Part shown: positions 14,225-16,056 of the stretch, one piece after another | Layout: each line of letters begins with the position of its first letter | How positions within the stretch are numbered: the first letter of the stretch is position 1 | Assembly (NCBI GenBank): GCA_964595945.1 | Contig: CAZQSL010000088.1 | Location: forward strand, 1 to 16,056 | Length of the DNA: 16,056 nucleotides | Origin: CAZQSL01 sp964595945 | GTDB taxonomy: Bacteria > UBP15 > UBA6099 > JAJRTR01 | Direction of reading: 5' to 3' | Notes under the pieces: model-generated | What the model was told of the DNA's origin: nothing | The model's database searches: none | What the model saw: the letters and a program-made list of their open reading frames with translations, nothing else | Made by a program: the position numbers and the translations under genes

Positions 14225-15265
14225 TTAGTCGAACAGGCCGCCCTGTTTGATTTCGGGTTTCGGAGTGTATCCGAGGTGTTGATATGCGAATTGTGTGGCG
14301 ATGCGGCCGCGCGGAGTTTTCTGGATGAAGCCGAGTTTTGAGAGATAAGGCTCGTAGACGTCCGTGATGGTGTCCTGCTCTTCGCTGACCATGGCGGAGA
14401 GAGTGTCGAGGCCGACGGGGCCGCCGTTGAATTTCGAGATGATGGTGTCGAGTATGAGGCGGTCCATGCGGTCGAGGCCGAGTTCGTCGACTTCGATCAT
14501 GGTAAGACCGTCGCGAGCGGCCTGGAGGGTGATGGCGCTGGAGAGTTTGACCTGTGCGTAGTCGCGCACGCGTTTGAGCAGGCGGTTGGCGACACGGGGA
14601 GTGCCGCGTGAGCGGCGAGCGATTTCGAGTGCGGCATCGGGGAAGATTTCGGCGTTGAGTACGGAGGTGGCGCGAGTAACGATCTGGACGAGTTCTTCGG
14701 GTTCGTAAAATTCCATGCGGTGGATGATGCCGAAGCGGTCGCGCAGCGGCGCCGTGAGGAGAGCGGCGCGGGTGGTGGCGCCGACGAGGGTGAAGTGTGG
14801 GAGGTCGATTTTAAGAGTGCGTGCGGCTGGGCCTTCGCCGATGATGATGTCAAGTTTGAAATCTTCCATCGCGGCGTATAGTGTTTCCTCGACCACGCGG
14901 TTCATGCGGTGGATTTCATCGACAAAAAAAACATCACCTTCGCCGAGGTTGGTGAGTATGGAAGCGAGGTCGCCGGCGCGCTCGACGGCGGGGCCTGAGG
15001 TGGCGGTGATACGGCTGCCGAGTTCGTTGGCGATGATGTATGCGAGGGTGGTTTTGCCGAGTCCGGGTGGGCCGTGCAGCAGGACATGGTCGAGGCTTTC
15101 TCCTCGTTGTGAGGCGGCCTTGATGGAGATGGAGAGATTTTCGCGCACCTGCTTCTGGCCGATATATTCATTGAGGCGCTGTGGCCTCAATGAGAGTTCG
15201 GCCGGTGTTTCGTCGTCGATGACTCTGCCCGAGATGATCCTGTTGTCGCCGGCGTCTGCCGCCAT
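14225..15265 (-). CDS. ruvB: Holliday junction branch-migration helicase RuvB
   Basis: RuvB is the hexameric AAA+ motor that, with RuvA, drives branch migration of Holliday junctions in recombinational repair. The 346-residue length is normal. Visible are the SLRPQRLNEYIGQ N-terminal signature, Walker A GPPGLGKT (65-72), Walker B VFFVDEIH (112-119), sensor 1 ATTR (163-166), arginine finger Arg175 in PLRDRFG, sensor 2 Arg224 in GTPRVANR, and the C-terminal winged-helix domain ending TPRGR...YQHLG. GGAG lies about 10 nt before the ATG. ruvA and ruvC are not next to it: the upstream gene is argF and the downstream genes encode envelope proteins, so this locus departs from the common ruvCAB arrangement. 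Confidence 0.98.
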   Translation of the reverse strand: MAADAGDNRIISGRVIDDETPAELSLRPQRLNEYIGQKQVRENLSISIKAASQRGESLDHVLLHGPPGLGKTTLAYIIANELGSRITATSGPAVERAGDLASILTNLGEGDVFFVDEIHRMNRVVEETLYAAMEDFKLDIIIGEGPAARTLKIDLPHFTLVGATTRAALLTAPLRDRFGIIHRMEFYEPEELVQIVTRATSVLNAEIFPDAALEIARRSRGTPRVANRLLKRVRDYAQVKLSSAITLQAARDGLTMIEVDELGLDRMDRLILDTIISKFNGGPVGLDTLSAMVSEEQDTITDVYEPYLSKLGFIQKTPRGRIATQFAYQHLGYTPKPEIKQGGLFD

Positions 15266-15285
15266 GTGATATTACTCCATGAGAG

Positions 15286-15301
15286 GGGGGCGAAGGCCCC
15301 C
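15286..15301 (-). other. GC-rich hairpin in the ruvB 5' leader
   Basis: On the minus strand GGGGGC, loop CTTC and GCCCCC form a 6-bp all-GC stem about 21 nt before the ruvB ATG, just upstream of its Shine-Dalgarno. No U-run follows. It may stabilise the mRNA or modulate initiation. Confidence 0.5.
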
Positions 15302-15316
15302 GGATAATTCCCATAT

Positions 15317-15345
15317 ATTATGACAGTTTTCCAGAGGATTGTTGA
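15317..15345 (-). promoter_or_regulatory. Promoter for the ruvB operon
   Basis: On the minus strand TCAACA (15345-15340), a 17-bp spacer and CATAAT (15322-15317) match 4/6 and 5/6 of consensus. Start near 15310 places the GC-rich hairpin in the leader. Confidence 0.45.
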
Positions 15346-15356
15346 CCCCTGTGGCG

Positions 15357-15388
15357 CAGAAAAACAGGCGTGTGAGATGCGCCTGTTT
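15357..15388 (-). terminator. Rho-independent terminator after argF
   Basis: On the minus strand AAACAGGCG, a 9-nt loop and CGCCTGTTT form a perfect 9-bp stem (15388-15362) ending in a TTTTT run, just after the argF TAA. It separates argF from the ruvB operon. Confidence 0.85.
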
Positions 15389-15392
15389 GTGA

Positions 15393-16056
15393 TTAGCTGT
15401 AGATGAGTTTCATGATCGCTTTCTGGACGTGCAGACGGTTTTCTGCCTGATCGAAGACGATGGAGGCAGGGCCGTCGATCACTGCGCTGTCGACTTCGTA
15501 TCCCCTGTGGGCGGGCAGGTCGTGCATGAACAGCGCGTCTGGCGCTGCCTGCGCCATGAGCTCCGGTGTGACGACGTAGTCTTTGAAAGCGGCTTCGCGG
15601 GCGGCCATTTCTTCTTCCTGGCCCATGCTGACCCAGACGTCGGTATAGACTATGGCGGCGTCTCTGACTGCATCTGCCGGTGATGTGACGACCTCGATAT
15701 TTGCGCCGCTTTCGGCAGCATAGGCCGCGATCTGCGTCATGAGTCCGGTGGGGGGTTTGTAGTCGTCGGGTGCTGCGATCGAATAGTCTATGCCAGCCTT
15801 TGCGAAGAGGATCATGAGAGAATTGGAGATGTTGTTGGAGTCGCCGATGTAAGCGACCTTGATCTTGCCGCGTCCTTTTTTCTCGTAGATCGTGAGGAGG
15901 TCGGAAAGAGCCTGACAGGGGTGTTCTTCGTCAGAAAGGGCATTGATGACGGGGCCTTTGAGCAAGTTTGCGACATTGAGGAGATCAGTGTGGCGATAGC
16001 AGCGGTAGACCATGCCGTCGACATAGCGCGAGAGGACGTTGGCCGTGTCCGAAAGG
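15393..16056 (-). CDS. argF: Ornithine carbamoyltransferase, C-terminal part, 5' truncated by window edge
   Basis: This enzyme makes citrulline from carbamoyl phosphate and ornithine in cytoplasmic arginine synthesis. The frame stays open to the window edge, with LSDTANVLSRYVDG before the internal ATG at 16013, so the N-terminal carbamoyl-phosphate STRT region is outside. Visible are HPCQALSDLLT (carbamoyl-phosphate site), the VAYIGDSNNISNSL ornithine-domain entry, DVWVSMGQEEE with the SMG loop, and LPAHRGYEV...FDQAENRLHVQKA. The loop normally written HCLP reads HDLP here (15513-15524, GAC codon), replacing the Cys that contacts ornithine in studied enzymes. The SMG loop and the rest of the domain still favour ornithine over acetyl- or succinyl-ornithine as substrate, but a related carbamoyltransferase cannot be excluded. 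It has its own terminator. Confidence 0.92.
   Translation of the reverse strand, partial: LSDTANVLSRYVDGMVYRCYRHTDLLNVANLLKGPVINALSDEEHPCQALSDLLTIYEKKGRGKIKVAYIGDSNNISNSLMILFAKAGIDYSIAAPDDYKPPTGLMTQIAAYAAESGANIEVVTSPADAVRDAAIVYTDVWVSMGQEEEMAAREAAFKDYVVTPELMAQAAPDALFMHDLPAHRGYEVDSAVIDGPASIVFDQAENRLHVQKAIMKLIYS

Overview
This window looks like chromosomal DNA from an uncultured, probably diderm (Gram-negative-type) bacterium of roughly 50-55% GC (estimated by eye). Pointers to a diderm envelope are a PorV/UPF0164-type outer-membrane beta-barrel ending in Phe, a LolA-fold-like exported protein and a SurA/PpiD-type periplasmic chaperone. A FlgD-like C-terminal domain on an exported protein and a stalk-like (copper amine oxidase N-terminal type) module on a protease are common in under-sampled phyla. 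I cannot place the phylum from sequence alone. No phage, IS, CRISPR, tRNA or rRNA was seen. Nearly all of it is core or envelope biology.

Layout. (1) 1-1110 (+): C-terminal half of a class A penicillin-binding protein, cut by the window edge. (2) 1136-2407 (-): a GH63/mannosylglycerate-hydrolase-like glycosidase, convergent with it. (3) 2408-2842: divergent intergenic region with a good promoter. (4) 2843-5571 (+): a two-gene unit, a cysteine-rich multidomain exported protein with a FlgD-like C-terminal domain followed by a PorV-like barrel, closed by a strong terminator at about 5595. (5) 5572-5841: non-coding region with an 18-bp perfect palindrome, leading to a probably leaderless ftsE. 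(6) 5842-9042 (+): ftsE-ftsX-S41 C-terminal processing protease, closed by a terminator at about 9092. (7) 9398-11013 (+): a TIM-barrel sugar isomerase translationally coupled to a polysaccharide deacetylase, driven by an extended -10 promoter. (8) 11014-11275: non-coding, with a 30-bp perfect palindrome, an orphan promoter and the terminator of the opposing operon. (9) 15265-11276 (-): ruvB, a LolA-like exported protein, and a parvulin/TPR chaperone with an anomalous domain order. (10) 16056-15393 (-): argF, 5' end outside the window, with its own terminator.

Taken together most genes serve the envelope: peptidoglycan synthesis (PBP), divisome control of wall remodelling (FtsEX plus Ctp), wall or polysaccharide deacetylation, outer-membrane and secretion components (PorV-like barrel with a FlgD-tailed partner), and periplasmic folding and lipoprotein-like functions. 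RuvB and ornithine carbamoyltransferase are housekeeping genes. The observations I rate most worth checking are the FlgD-tail/PorV pair (possible type-IX-like cargo and barrel), the parvulin domain whose first strand appears to be missing while a matching strand lies about 140 residues downstream, the His-Asp-Leu-Pro replacement of the His-Cys-Leu-Pro motif in ArgF, and the Arg in the FtsE ABC signature.
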